From Pseudomonadota bacterium (GTDB lineage: Bacteria; Desulfobacterota; Desulfovibrionia; Desulfovibrionales; Desulfovibrionaceae): a DNA stretch of 64,000 bases. Below, piece by piece: positions 37,466 through 46,466 of the stretch. Every line of letters begins with the position of its first letter. The first letter of the stretch is position 1. Under the pieces are notes generated by a model. That model had not been told where the DNA came from. It ran no database searches and worked only from the letters and a program-made list of their open reading frames with translations. The stretch is from NCBI GenBank assembly GCA_023433925.1, contig JAEYTO010000007.1, positions 13,077 to 77,076 of the forward strand, given 5' to 3'. A program made the translations under genes and the position numbers.

Positions 37466-37505
37466 AAAAAGCCCTTTCCGCCCGAGATGGCGGAAAGGGC
37501 TTTTT
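37466..37505 (-). terminator. Intrinsic terminator of the ech operon
   Basis: AAAAAGCCCTTTCCGCC (37466-37482) pairs perfectly with GGCGGAAAGGGCTTTTT (37489-37505) across a six-base loop. With A-runs and T-runs on both sides it can work in either direction. It follows echF by 20 bases and separates the ech operon from the flavin oxidoreductase gene. Confidence 0.9.
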
Positions 37506-37524
37506 AACGCGATTCTCAGGCCGG

Positions 37525-37962
37525 CTATTCCGGGGATTCGCCCAGGTCGTCGGGATCAGCCGCGTCGGCGCTCGTCGGAACGGCCCCGCTCGCCGGAGTG
37601 GCCTCCTTGCCCTTGGCCTTCTTCTTGGGCGGCTGGCCCTGCATGTGGATGGTTTCGCGATCATAGACCGGCTTGCGGTAGGCCGTCTTCATGTGCAGGC
37701 AACTCACCGGGCAGCTCTCCACGCACAGGCCGCAGTACACGCAGGCGAACGGGTCGCAGTCCCAGGTCCCGGCCTTGGCGTCCACCGTGATGCACTGCGA
37801 GGGGCAGACCCGCGAGCACTTCATGCAGAAGATGCACTTGTCGATCTCGTTGTACAGCTCGCCGCGAACGTCCTGGAAGGGCTCGCGTACAACGAAGGGG
37901 TAGAGCCGCGTGGAGTGCCTGCTCAGCAGGTTGCCCAGGGCGGTCTTGGTGAAGAAGAGCAT
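37525..37962 (-). CDS. echF: Ech hydrogenase subunit EchF, two-[4Fe-4S] ferredoxin-like
   Basis: The 145-residue electron-transfer subunit has two CxxCxxCxxxC clusters, CIFCMKCSRVCP and CVYCGLCVESCP, related to NuoI. It should carry electrons from ferredoxin to the catalytic part. The C-terminal 40 residues are Lys/Ala/Pro-rich and not conserved. It is the last gene of the operon, 12 bases after echE, and is followed by a strong terminator. Confidence 0.92.
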   Translation of the reverse strand: MLFFTKTALGNLLSRHSTRLYPFVVREPFQDVRGELYNEIDKCIFCMKCSRVCPSQCITVDAKAGTWDCDPFACVYCGLCVESCPVSCLHMKTAYRKPVYDRETIHMQGQPPKKKAKGKEATPASGAVPTSADAADPDDLGESPE

Positions 37963-37974
37963 GGGCGTCCTCCC

Positions 37975-39051
37975 TTAGCGTTCGGTGCAACTGATGCACG
38001 GGTCGATGGACAGCACGACGACCGGCACGTCGGCCAGCTCCACGCCGGGCAGCATGACCAGGAGCGGCGGGACGTTGGCGAAGGTCGGCGTGCGGATGCG
38101 CAGACGCTCCAGGTTCTTCTTGCCGTTGGCCTTGATGTAGTACATCAGCTCGCCGCGCGGCTGCTCCACGCGGGTCACGAGCTCGCCCTCGGGATTGCCC
38201 TTGAACTTGGCGGCCAGCTCACCGGCGGGCAGCTTGGCGATGGCCTGGCGCACGAGGTCCACGGACTGGAGCGTCTCCATGAAGCGCACGTGGGCCCTGG
38301 CCCAGCAGTCGCCGTCCGTGTGCGTCACCGGCGCGAAGTCGAGCTCCGGGAAGGCCGCGTAGCCGAGTTGCCGGCAGTCCTGGGCCCAGCCGCTGGCGCG
38401 CAGCATGGGGCCGACCGCGCCCAGCTCGTGGGCCTGCTCCTTGCTGAGCACGCCCACGCCCTTGGTGCGCTTACACACGGAATAGTCCTCCAGCATGGTC
38501 GTCTGGAGCGCCTTGATCTGCCGCTCCAGGTCTTCAAGCTCCTTGAGGATCCAGCGGCACTGCTCGGGCGAGAGGTCGCGGCGCACGCCGCCCACCACGT
38601 TCACCGAGACGATGACGCGGTTGCCGGCCGTGGCCTCGTTGATGTCCATGACCTTCTCGCGGATCTTCCAGAACTGCATGAACAGGGCCTCGAAGCCGAA
38701 GGCGTCGGCGAACAGGCCCAGCCACAGGAGATGGCTGTGGATGCGGTGCAGCTCGCTCCAGACGATGCGCAGGAACTTGGCCCGCGACGGGACCTCGATC
38801 TTCATCATCTCTTCCAGGCCCTGGCAGTAGCATAGGGCATGGATCATGGAGCAGATGCCGCAGACGCGCTCGACGATCTGGATCATCTGATTGTAGTCGC
38901 GGATGTCGGCCAGCTTCTCAAGGCCGCGATGCACGTAGCCGATGGCCGGCAGCGCCTCCTTGACGATCTCGTCCTCCACCACGAGCTTGAGATGGATCGG
39001 CTCGGGCAGGACCGGATGCTGTGGGCCGAAGGGGATTATCGTCCTGGCCAT
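37975..39051 (-). CDS. echE: Ech [NiFe] hydrogenase large subunit EchE
   Basis: The 358-residue catalytic subunit keeps both nickel-binding pairs: RVCGIC near residue 64 and DPCISC near the C-terminus. This shows it is a true hydrogenase, not a NuoD-like relic. It ends only three residues after the second pair (TER), so no cleavable C-terminal extension is present, as in other group 4 enzymes of this sort. It should reduce protons or oxidise hydrogen with ferredoxin, coupled to ion movement through EchA and EchB. Maturation genes are not in the window. Confidence 0.94.
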   Translation of the reverse strand: MARTIIPFGPQHPVLPEPIHLKLVVEDEIVKEALPAIGYVHRGLEKLADIRDYNQMIQIVERVCGICSMIHALCYCQGLEEMMKIEVPSRAKFLRIVWSELHRIHSHLLWLGLFADAFGFEALFMQFWKIREKVMDINEATAGNRVIVSVNVVGGVRRDLSPEQCRWILKELEDLERQIKALQTTMLEDYSVCKRTKGVGVLSKEQAHELGAVGPMLRASGWAQDCRQLGYAAFPELDFAPVTHTDGDCWARAHVRFMETLQSVDLVRQAIAKLPAGELAAKFKGNPEGELVTRVEQPRGELMYYIKANGKKNLERLRIRTPTFANVPPLLVMLPGVELADVPVVVLSIDPCISCTER

Positions 39052-39108
39052 TGGTTCCCTCGCATGCTGTGCCGGCCGCGCCGTGGCGGGCCAGGCGTTG
39101 GGTCTCGA

Positions 39109-39474
39109 TTAAGCCTTCTCGGCCACGTTGTACTTGCAGAACGGCGTGCGGCGCACTTCCTGGTCCAGGAGCAGGGTCTCGCCGTAATCCACCACGAGGC
39201 CGTCGAAGCACAGCCCGAACTGGCCCTGGATCTCGTTCTCCACGAGCACGGCCGCGAAGTAGACCCCGGAGATGGACGGGATGCTTCCGGCCTTGGAGTG
39301 TTTCATGCGCAGGTGCTCCGAGCGCAGGTCCTTGTCGAAGTGGTAGAGAAGCTCGACGCTGTCCGCGTCCAGCTCCACGCAGGTCATGGTCACCAGCCGC
39401 CAGCCGGCCTGCTTCATCTTCCCGGCCTCGGCGCGAATGTCCTCGGGCGTCACGCCCCTGATGTTCTCGATCAC
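39109..39474 (-). CDS. echD: Ech hydrogenase subunit EchD
   Basis: The 121-residue product is a NuoC-like accessory subunit (IENIRGVTPEDI ... GWRLVTMTCVEL ... SVELLYHFDKDLRSEHLRM ... SGVYFAAVLVENEIQGQFGLCFDGLVVDY). It joins the catalytic module but carries no cofactor. The start is GTG 39474, overlapping the EchC stop by four bases (GTGA). A 57-base gap separates it from echE. Confidence 0.88.
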   Translation of the reverse strand: MIENIRGVTPEDIRAEAGKMKQAGWRLVTMTCVELDADSVELLYHFDKDLRSEHLRMKHSKAGSIPSISGVYFAAVLVENEIQGQFGLCFDGLVVDYGETLLLDQEVRRTPFCKYNVAEKA

Positions 39475-39977
39475 GGCTGCTGACCCTCCTGCTTGGACTT
39501 CATGGGGCGCATGCTCCCGAAACGGCTCACGTCCTCGCCCCTGGCCTTGGCCGCGAACTTCTCCAGGGCCAGGACCACGCCGTCGATGATGGCCTCGGGC
39601 TTGGGCGGGCAGCCGGGCACGAACACGTCCACCGGGATGACGCGGTCCACGCCGCCCAGCACGTTGTAGCACTCGCGGAACACGCCCCCCGACAGGCCGC
39701 AGGCCCCGAGCGCCACGACAGCCTTGGGGTTGGGCATCTGCTCGTAGATGTTCCTGAGCACGTGCTGGTTGCGGTGGTTCACCGTGCCGGTGACGAGCAG
39801 CACGTCGGCGTGCTTGGGATTGCCCACGTTGATGATCCCGAAGCGCTCCACGTCGTAGAGCGGGGTCAGCACGGCGAGCGTCTCGATGTCGCAGCCGTTG
39901 CAGCTCCCGCAGTCGAAATGGACGATCCAGGGCGACTTGATGCGCGACTTGGCGATGAAATCTTTTATGATCGACAT
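39471..39977 (-). CDS. echC: Ech hydrogenase small subunit EchC
   Basis: The 168-residue product is the NuoB-like small subunit that binds the [4Fe-4S] cluster nearest the nickel site. The cysteines are in FDCGSCNGCDIE, ALGACGLSGGVF and VPGCPPKPEAI. I start at ATG 39977 (MSIIKDFIAKSRI), four bases beyond the echB stop; a longer frame would run inside echB. Confidence 0.92.
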   Translation of the reverse strand: MSIIKDFIAKSRIKSPWIVHFDCGSCNGCDIETLAVLTPLYDVERFGIINVGNPKHADVLLVTGTVNHRNQHVLRNIYEQMPNPKAVVALGACGLSGGVFRECYNVLGGVDRVIPVDVFVPGCPPKPEAIIDGVVLALEKFAAKARGEDVSRFGSMRPMKSKQEGQQP

Positions 39978-39981
39978 GATC

Positions 39982-40836
39982 TTAGCCCACGTACAGCCAG
40001 CTGAGGTTGATGAGCGACAGGGCCAGCCCCGCGAGCAGCACATAGACGAGCATCCAGCGCCAGGTCATGCGGGCCATGGTGTTGTCGATGAGGATCTCCA
40101 GGAAATACGTGCCCATGAGCAGGGCCAGCATGCCCCAGAAGCTCGTGGCCCAGAACAGCGCCACGAAGCCGAGCAGGAGCACGGTCTCGTACCAGTGGGC
40201 CACCTCGATCACGGCCAGGTACGGCCCGGAGTACTCGGTGGTCACGCCCTTGACCAACTCCTGGTGGCCGTGGTGCGAGGTGGAGAAGTCGAAGGGCGAC
40301 TTGCGCAGCTTGATGGTCAGCGCATAGCCGAGCACGATGAACAAAAGCGGCAGCCTGTACAGGAGCGGCTGCTGATGGGCCAGGATGTCCGAGATCTGGA
40401 AGCTGCCCGTGACCATGTACATGCCCACGAACACGAGGATGAGCAGCGGCTCGTAGGTCAGGATCTGCAAGAGCTCGCGCTGGGCGCCCACCTGGCTGTA
40501 GGGCGAGGGCGTGGACAGGGCCCCGAACACGAGGAACAGCGCGCCGATGGCCTGCACGAAGAAGATGAGCAGCAGGTCCGACTGGAGGAACAGGAGCACC
40601 ACGGAGAGCACCGCGCCCAGCAGGTACATGAGGGCGCAGAAGACCTGCCAGGTGTTGACGATCATGGCCTCCTTGCCCAGGAGCTTGGCCACGTCGTAGA
40701 AGGGCTGGAGCACGGGCGGGCCGAAGCGCGACTGCACGCGCGCGGTGACTCGGCGGTCCAGGCCGGCCACGAGGCCGCCGGCCACGGGCGCGGCGACCAG
40801 CCCCAGGAGGACGAGCACGATGTACTGGATGATCAC
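39982..40836 (-). CDS. echB: Ech hydrogenase membrane subunit EchB
   Basis: The 284-residue protein is the NuoH-like membrane subunit that anchors the hydrogenase module. It has about eight hydrophobic segments and the family signature PFDFSTSHHGHQELVKGVTTEYSGPYLAVIEVAHW between them. The start is GTG 40836, preceded by GGGAGGT and overlapping the echA stop by four bases. Confidence 0.92.
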   Translation of the reverse strand: MIIQYIVLVLLGLVAAPVAGGLVAGLDRRVTARVQSRFGPPVLQPFYDVAKLLGKEAMIVNTWQVFCALMYLLGAVLSVVLLFLQSDLLLIFFVQAIGALFLVFGALSTPSPYSQVGAQRELLQILTYEPLLILVFVGMYMVTGSFQISDILAHQQPLLYRLPLLFIVLGYALTIKLRKSPFDFSTSHHGHQELVKGVTTEYSGPYLAVIEVAHWYETVLLLGFVALFWATSFWGMLALLMGTYFLEILIDNTMARMTWRWMLVYVLLAGLALSLINLSWLYVG

Positions 40837-42743
40837 AGGGCACCTCCCATCACGAGCAGCAGGAGCGCCAGGGCCGTGATGTTGACCCAGCGCGTGAGCC
40901 TTGCCTCGCCGAAGACGGCCTCAAGGTAGTAATTGCCGGCCGCGACCTTCACGGGCTGATCCATGGGCCCCACGAAGGCCGGGTCGTCCAGGCTTCCGGT
41001 GGCGTTGGCCCCGCCCATGTACAGCGAGGACGCCGGGATGTGCCTGGACTTGCCCGCCGCCCACCAGGCGAACGCCGCGCCGAGCACCACGGCGAAGAAC
41101 AGCGGGTAGACCGAGAAGGCGCCCGCGGCCGTGGAGAGGAGGCCGTTGCTCGCCGTGAACACCGACTCGGGAAGCATGGGCAGGATAAAGCCCTGGTATA
41201 TCCATGGGATGAACAGGGCCAGCACGACCGCGCCGCCGGCCAGGACTTGCAGCGGCCTGAGCGTCAGGGCCGGCAGGGGCTCGGGCGCGACCTCGCGGCT
41301 GAAGGGCACGCTCATGAGCATGCCGGCCCAGCGGCCCCAGAAGACCACGGACAGGGCGCTGGCCAGGGCCAGCATGACCACCAGGGGCGCGTTGCTCGCG
41401 GCGGCCTCGATGGCCAGCCACTTGGAGAGCAGCACGCCGAACGGCGGCAGGAGCATGGTGGCGATGCCGATCACGGTGATGACTGCCGTGCGCGGCATGG
41501 CCTTGTACAGCCCGCGCATGTCCTCGATGTCGCGCGAGCCGATGCCCTGCTCGATGGTGCCCACGCACAGGAAGAGCAGGCCCTTGGACACGGCGTGGAA
41601 GAGGATGAGCAGGATGGCCGCGCTCATGGCCGCGGGCGTGCCCAGGCCGGCGCAGGCCACGATGAGGCCCAGGTTGCCGATGGTCGAGTAGGCCAGGATC
41701 TTCTTGCCGTTGGACTGGCCCAGGGCCAGGGCGGCCGTGGCCAGGAAGGAGAAGCCGCCGAACAGGGCGATGGACGTGCCCAGGAAGCTCCCGGCATAGA
41801 GCGGCGAGAGGCGAAGCACGAGGTACACGCCGGCCTTGACCATGGTCGAGGAGTGCAGGAGCGCCGAGACGGGCGTGGGCGCGACCATGGCGCCCAGGAG
41901 CCAGCTCTGGAACGGCACCTGCGCGGCCTTGGTGAAGCCGGCCAGGCAGATGAGCGCGATGGGCGCGAGCACGGCCCCGGCGAGCGGCCCGGCCTCCAGG
42001 AGCGCCTGCAAGTCGAGCGTGCCGGAGCGCGCGTACAGCCAGATCATGCCCAGCACGAAGGCCACGCCGCCCAGGGAGTTCATCCACAGGGCGCGGGTGG
42101 CGTTTTTCACGGCCTCCTCGGTGCCGTCATGGCCGATGAGCATGAACGAGCAGAGCGTGGTGACCTCGAAGAAGAAGTAGAGCCACAGGAGGTTGTTGGC
42201 CAGCACCAGGCCGTTCATGGCGCCCAGGAAGAGCACGAGGAAGAAGAAGAACCTGGGCTGCCTGGACTTGGCCAGGTGCAGGTGCTCCTCGTGGTTGCGC
42301 ATGTACGGGATGGCGAAGACGCAGATGAGCGAGCCCACGATGGAGATGACCAGCACCATGAGCAGGGACAGGCCGTCGGCGAAGATGGGCATGACCGCCG
42401 CGCCGTGGTCGATGACGAAGAACTCGAACCAGAGCAGCGGCGCGATCTGCGCGAGCGCCAGGCCCTGCACCAGCCGGCTCTTCAGCTTGAAGCCGTAGAA
42501 GAGGATGACCGCGAGCAGGAGGAAGTCGAGGACCGAGATGACCGTGGACCAGGACAGGCCCGCGAGGCTGCCGGGATCGAAGGTGAACGGGCCCTGCGCC
42601 GCGAGCAGCGCCGAGCTTGCCGCGAGCAGGACGGCCGTGGCGACCACGACCGCGCTCCGGACCGCCGGCGCGCGCGCCACGAAGCAGACCCCGGCGGCCA
42701 GGAACGGCACGACGATGCAGATGAATAGCAATGCTGGCAACAT
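40833..42743 (-). CDS. echA: Ech hydrogenase ion-translocating subunit EchA (NuoL-like)
   Basis: The 636-residue membrane protein has about 16 hydrophobic segments and the antiporter-like core (LWLYFFFEVTTLCSFMLIG with the essential Glu; FTKAAQVPFQSWLLGAMVAPTPVSALLHSSTMVKAGVYLVLR with Lys and His). It is the proposed ion channel of the hydrogenase. I start at ATG 42743, after GAGGT; the frame upstream to 42905 is Arg-rich and not membrane-like. A good sigma-70-type promoter lies about 150 bases upstream. It is the first gene of a complete echABCDEF operon. Confidence 0.92.
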   Translation of the reverse strand: MLPALLFICIVVPFLAAGVCFVARAPAVRSAVVVATAVLLAASSALLAAQGPFTFDPGSLAGLSWSTVISVLDFLLLAVILFYGFKLKSRLVQGLALAQIAPLLWFEFFVIDHGAAVMPIFADGLSLLMVLVISIVGSLICVFAIPYMRNHEEHLHLAKSRQPRFFFFLVLFLGAMNGLVLANNLLWLYFFFEVTTLCSFMLIGHDGTEEAVKNATRALWMNSLGGVAFVLGMIWLYARSGTLDLQALLEAGPLAGAVLAPIALICLAGFTKAAQVPFQSWLLGAMVAPTPVSALLHSSTMVKAGVYLVLRLSPLYAGSFLGTSIALFGGFSFLATAALALGQSNGKKILAYSTIGNLGLIVACAGLGTPAAMSAAILLILFHAVSKGLLFLCVGTIEQGIGSRDIEDMRGLYKAMPRTAVITVIGIATMLLPPFGVLLSKWLAIEAAASNAPLVVMLALASALSVVFWGRWAGMLMSVPFSREVAPEPLPALTLRPLQVLAGGAVVLALFIPWIYQGFILPMLPESVFTASNGLLSTAAGAFSVYPLFFAVVLGAAFAWWAAGKSRHIPASSLYMGGANATGSLDDPAFVGPMDQPVKVAAGNYYLEAVFGEARLTRWVNITALALLLLVMGGAL

Positions 42744-42891
42744 ACGGACCTCGCTTGCGCTAAGTGGATGCGTGCGGAAAGGCTCGCGGCATTCGACCGG
42801 AAAAGGCGGGGCTCGGAAGCTTCGGGAGGATCGCTTGCAGAAGGAACGCTCGAATCGCGCCGACGGCCGCGCCGGAGCAAGGTACAAGCGC

Positions 42892-42919
42892 CAGATAGCA
42901 TTCAACCGGCAATTGTCAA
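42892..42919 (-). promoter_or_regulatory. Candidate sigma-70-type promoter of the ech operon
   Basis: On the minus strand, consensus TTGACA (42919-42914) is followed after 16 bases by TATCTG (42897-42892) in a TGCTATCTG extended -10 setting. It would start transcription about 140 bases before the echA start codon. Confidence 0.5.
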
Positions 42920-43051
42920 CTCCTCTCGCCCCGTTCGGCCGTCCATCGCCCCGATCTTATTCAGCATGTGCCGCCTTTTCGCCAAGGTCAATTCCATAAG
43001 CGGTCGTTTTAGGCCGGTGAACGGTATCCATCCCAGGCATTGATCGAACAA

Positions 43052-43375
43052 TCAACGGCATCGAATACCACACCGCTCCCCTGCCGAAGCGAATCCGGAC
43101 TCGCGGGAGCTGTCCGCGCGGTTTTGGACCACGCTGACGCCCTTCATGCGGCCGGCCCGCGTGCGCAACCTCCCCGAGGTGGTGAACCCGCCAGGGGTGA
43201 AATGGCCGAGGTGCGCGCCGCCCGACATCCTGGACAGGTCCAGGCCATGGATGGGCATCTCGCGCACGGCCCGGAGCTCCTTGAGCCGCGGTCCCGGCAT
43301 GGCCGCCGTGGACAGCAGGGCCTCCAGCGCGGGAAAGCGCCCTCTGGCGCTCCATGGCCTGGAACCGGGACGCAT
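43052..43375 (-). CDS. Hypothetical protein, doubtful
   Basis: A 107-residue frame begins at ATG 43375, six bases after GGGAG, and reads MRPGSRPWSARGRFPALEALLSTAAMPGPRLKELRAVREMP.... I recognise no family and see no membrane segment or motif. It is the only candidate in the 940-base gap between echA and cobA-hemD. It may be a decayed gene or chance; the rest of the gap (promoter of ech, promoter of cobA near 43480-43520) is noncoding. Confidence 0.25.
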   Translation of the reverse strand: MRPGSRPWSARGRFPALEALLSTAAMPGPRLKELRAVREMPIHGLDLSRMSGGAHLGHFTPGGFTTSGRLRTRAGRMKGVSVVQNRADSSRESGFASAGERCGIRCR

Positions 43376-43682
43376 GGTCTGCTCCCGACGCATGAGGCCT
43401 GCCTTGGGACGGATTCAATACGCGGATGCTAGCATGAATTCGCGCGGGGTGGAACAGGTCAATCCGGTGCGCGGCAAGAGGTCAAATTATATCCGCAATC
43501 ATCGTCTGATCATGTTCGTGGAGCCCGAAAAGCGCCATGCCGGCGTCCACGACACCGAGCCTGGCCATCCAAGCAGTTCTCCGGCCTTGCAAAAAAAACC
43601 CGGCCGCACTACTCCCCTTCGAGCCGTTCTGCTATGGTAAATCGACCCCGCAGGGGAATCTCACACGAGGAAGGACACGCGC

Positions 43683-45209
43683 ATGGGCATCATATATCTG
43701 GTTGGTTCCGGCCCCGGGGATCCCGGGCTGATCACGGTCAAGGCCGCCGAGCTGCTCATGGCCGCGGACGTGGTCGTCTACGACTGGCTCGCGCCCAAGG
43801 AGCTGCTCTCCTGGTGCCGCGAGGACGCCGAATTGATCTATGTGGGCAAGAAGGGCGGCGACCATACCCTGCCCCAGGACCAGATCAACGAGCTTCTCGT
43901 GAAGAAGGCCGGCGAGGGCCACGAGATCATCGTGCGCCTCAAGGGCGGCGATCCGTACATGTTCGGCCGCGGCGCCGAGGAGGCCGAGGAGCTGGTCAAG
44001 GCCGGCGTGCCCTTCGAGGTCGTGCCCGGCGTGACGAGCGCCACCGCCGCCACGGCCTACGCGGGCATCCCGCTGACCCACCGCGACTACGCCTCCAGCG
44101 TGTCCTTCATCACGGGCCACGAGGGCGAGGGCAAGGAAGAGACCGCCCTGCGCTGGGAATCCCTGGCCAAGGGCACGTCCACCCTGGTCTTCTTCATGGG
44201 CGTGAAGAACCTGCCGAGCATCACGCAGAACCTGATCGACCACGGCATGGACCCGGACATGCCCGCGGCCCTGGTGCACTGGGGCACCACCTGCCGCCAG
44301 CGCTCCTTCGTCTCCACGGTGGCCAAGATCGCCGCCGAGGCCAAGAGTCTCGGCTACACGCCGCCGTCCCTGCTCGTGGTCGGCAAGGTCTGCCTGCTCA
44401 AGCCCAAGCTCGACTGGTTCGAGCATCGGCCGCTGCTGGGCAGGGGCGTGGTCGTCACGCGCGCCCGCGAGCAGGCCAGCGACCTGCTCGCCTCGCTCCA
44501 GAACCTGGGCGCCTGCGCCTATGAGTTCCCGACCATCACCATCGAGCCCCTGGACGACTACGGCCCGCTGGAAGACGCCATCCTGCGCCTGCAAGAGTAC
44601 GACTGGCTCGTGTTCACTTCGGTCAACGGCGTGGAGTTCTTCTTCAAGGTCCTGCACGAGATCGGCCTGGACGCCCGCGCCCTGGGCGGCCTGGAAGTGG
44701 CCGCCATCGGCCCGGCCACGGCCGAGCGGCTGACGAGCTTTGGCATCCTGCCCGACTTCGTGCCCGAAAAGTACGTGGCCGAGCACGTTGTCCAGGGCCT
44801 GCTGGAGCTTGAGATCAAGGGCAAGAAGGTGCTCATCCCCCGCGCCGAGAAGGCCCGCGAGGTGCTGCCCGAGGAGCTGGCCAAGGCCGGCGCGCAGGTG
44901 GACGTGCTGCCCGTGTACCGCACCAGCCTGGCCGCCAGCGATCCCGAGGAGATCCGCAAGGCCCTGGCCGAGGAGCGCATCGACTACGTGACCTTCACCA
45001 GCTCCTCCACGGTGGACAACTTCTTCAAGCTCATCCCGCCCGAGGAGGTCAGGAAGCACCTGGGCCACCTGCGCCTGGCCTGCATCGGCCCGATCACGGC
45101 CAAGACCCTCCAGGGCCACGGATTCGAGGCGCACATCCAGCCCGAGGAGTTCACCATCCCGGCCCTGGTGCAGGCCTTGCTGGACGACGCGGCCAAGCCC
45201 AAGGAATAG
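43683..45209 (+). CDS. cobA-hemD: Uroporphyrinogen III C-methyltransferase/synthase fusion (CobA-HemD)
   Basis: Residues 1-250 are SUMT (YLVGSGPGDPGLITVKAAELL, VVYDWLA, RLKGGDPYMFGRGAEEAEEL, EVVPGVTSATAATAYAGIPLTHRDY, TLVFFMGVKNL), which makes precorrin-2 by two SAM-dependent methylations. Residues 255-508 are uroporphyrinogen III synthase (GRGVVVTRAREQASDLLASL, WLVFTSVNGVEFFF, VTFTSSSTVDNFFKL). The fusion supplies sirohaem, cobalamin and, in sulfate reducers, haem through the sirohaem route. Start site: GAGGAAGGA upstream of ATG. The gene lies 12 bases before purN. Confidence 0.95.
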   Translation: MGIIYLVGSGPGDPGLITVKAAELLMAADVVVYDWLAPKELLSWCREDAELIYVGKKGGDHTLPQDQINELLVKKAGEGHEIIVRLKGGDPYMFGRGAEEAEELVKAGVPFEVVPGVTSATAATAYAGIPLTHRDYASSVSFITGHEGEGKEETALRWESLAKGTSTLVFFMGVKNLPSITQNLIDHGMDPDMPAALVHWGTTCRQRSFVSTVAKIAAEAKSLGYTPPSLLVVGKVCLLKPKLDWFEHRPLLGRGVVVTRAREQASDLLASLQNLGACAYEFPTITIEPLDDYGPLEDAILRLQEYDWLVFTSVNGVEFFFKVLHEIGLDARALGGLEVAAIGPATAERLTSFGILPDFVPEKYVAEHVVQGLLELEIKGKKVLIPRAEKAREVLPEELAKAGAQVDVLPVYRTSLAASDPEEIRKALAEERIDYVTFTSSSTVDNFFKLIPPEEVRKHLGHLRLACIGPITAKTLQGHGFEAHIQPEEFTIPALVQALLDDAAKPKE

Positions 45210-45221
45210 GGAACGCGCGCC

Positions 45222-45902
45222 ATGCCCTTGAAACTCGCCGTGCTCGTGTCCGGCTCGGGCTCGAACCTGCAAGCGATCATCGACCGCGCGGCCTCGGGCC
45301 TGCTCGACGCCGAGCTGAGGGTCGTGCTCTCCAACCAGCCGGAGGCCTTCGGCCTTGAGAGGGCGCGCAAGGCGGGCGTCCCCGCGCTGGCCCTTTCCCA
45401 CGGCGACTACGAGGACCGCGCCGGCTTCGACCAGGCCATGATCGAGGCCATACGCGGCCATGGCGCCGACGCCGTGGCCATGGCCGGGTTCATGCGCATG
45501 GTCACGCCCGGCTTCCTGCGGGCCTTTCCGGGGCGGGTGCTCAACATCCACCCGGCGCTCCTGCCGAGCTTCCCCGGCACGCACGGCCAGCGGGACGCGG
45601 CCGACCATGGCGTGCGCATCGCCGGCTGCACGGTGCACTTCGTGGATGAGGGCATGGACTCGGGACCCATCATCATCCAGGCCGCGGTCCAGGCTTTGCC
45701 CACGGACACGAGCGAGACCCTGGGCGCGCGCATCCTGACCATGGAGCACCGCATCTATCCGCAGGCCCTGCAATGGCTCTCCGAGGGGCGGCTCTCGGTC
45801 AGGGGCCGCAAGGTCTTCCTCGCGCCGGCCCGCAAGCCCAAGGCCTTCCTTGGCGAGCCCGGCGAATACATGGTATCTCCGGCGCTGGAGCAAGGATTCT
45901 AG
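45222..45902 (+). CDS. purN: Phosphoribosylglycinamide formyltransferase
   Basis: The 226-residue enzyme transfers a formyl group from 10-formyltetrahydrofolate to GAR in purine synthesis. Diagnostic motifs are VLVSGSGSNLQAII at the start, the catalytic asparagine and histidine in VLNIHPALLPSFPG, and the catalytic aspartate in VDEGMDSGPII. It is about 15 residues longer than usual at the C-terminus. It sits between cobA-hemD and an AMMECR1 gene with short gaps (12 bases each side), so cotranscription is likely. Confidence 0.94.
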   Translation: MPLKLAVLVSGSGSNLQAIIDRAASGLLDAELRVVLSNQPEAFGLERARKAGVPALALSHGDYEDRAGFDQAMIEAIRGHGADAVAMAGFMRMVTPGFLRAFPGRVLNIHPALLPSFPGTHGQRDAADHGVRIAGCTVHFVDEGMDSGPIIIQAAVQALPTDTSETLGARILTMEHRIYPQALQWLSEGRLSVRGRKVFLAPARKPKAFLGEPGEYMVSPALEQGF

Positions 45903-45914
45903 CCCGGAGACATC

Positions 45915-46466
45915 ATGGCCGAATTCCGTTTCCAGCTCAGCGACCAGGAGAAGGCCTACCTCAAGGACCTCGTGCACGCGGCCATCGCGCGCTGCCTGAA
46001 GGACGGCTGCCCGCCCCTGCCCGAGCCGCCCACGGACACCCTGCGCGAGAAGCTCGGGGCTTTCGTGAGCCTCAAGATCGGCGGCCGGCTGCGCGGCTGC
46101 ATCGGGCACATCGTCGGCGACATGCCGCTGCACAAGACCGTGGCCGAGATGGCCCGCTGCGCGGCCTTCGAGGACCCGCGCTTCCCGCCTTTCACGGATG
46201 ACGAGCTTGCCCGGGCCGAGATCGAGATATCCGTGCTCGGCCCGCTCACGCCCTGCCCCGACCCTGGCATGATCGAGGTGGGCCGCCACGGCTTGCTTGT
46301 GCGCCAAGGCCTGCGCTCGGGGCTGCTCCTGCCCCAGGTGCCGGTGGAGTGGAAGTGGGACCGCGAGACCTTCCTGCGCCAGACCTGCGCCAAGGCCGGC
46401 CTGCCCTCGGACTGCTGGCAGGACCCGCGCACGGCCGTCTTCTGGTTCGAGGCCGAGGTCTTTTAG
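45915..46466 (+). CDS. AMMECR1-domain protein
   Basis: The 183-residue product has the conserved AMMECR1 core LGAFVSLKIGGRLRGCIGHIVGDMPLHKTVAEMARCAAFEDPRFPP and the later DRETFLRQTCAKAGLPSDCWQ. The molecular function is unknown; in bacteria the domain is often linked to MEMO and radical SAM proteins. The stop codon TAG is completed by the first base of the IS remnant: without the insertion it would read TAA. Confidence 0.9.
   Translation: MAEFRFQLSDQEKAYLKDLVHAAIARCLKDGCPPLPEPPTDTLREKLGAFVSLKIGGRLRGCIGHIVGDMPLHKTVAEMARCAAFEDPRFPPFTDDELARAEIEISVLGPLTPCPDPGMIEVGRHGLLVRQGLRSGLLLPQVPVEWKWDRETFLRQTCAKAGLPSDCWQDPRTAVFWFEAEVF

Noticed and set aside
37975..42743. Complex I (Nuo) fragment
   Set aside because: The subunits are related to Nuo proteins, but EchE keeps both nickel-binding cysteine pairs and the six-gene order is that of Ech hydrogenase.
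42957..43418. Second minus-strand frame overlapping 43052-43375
   Set aside because: Composition is His/Gly/Arg-rich without motifs; the other frame has a better ribosome site and is itself doubtful.
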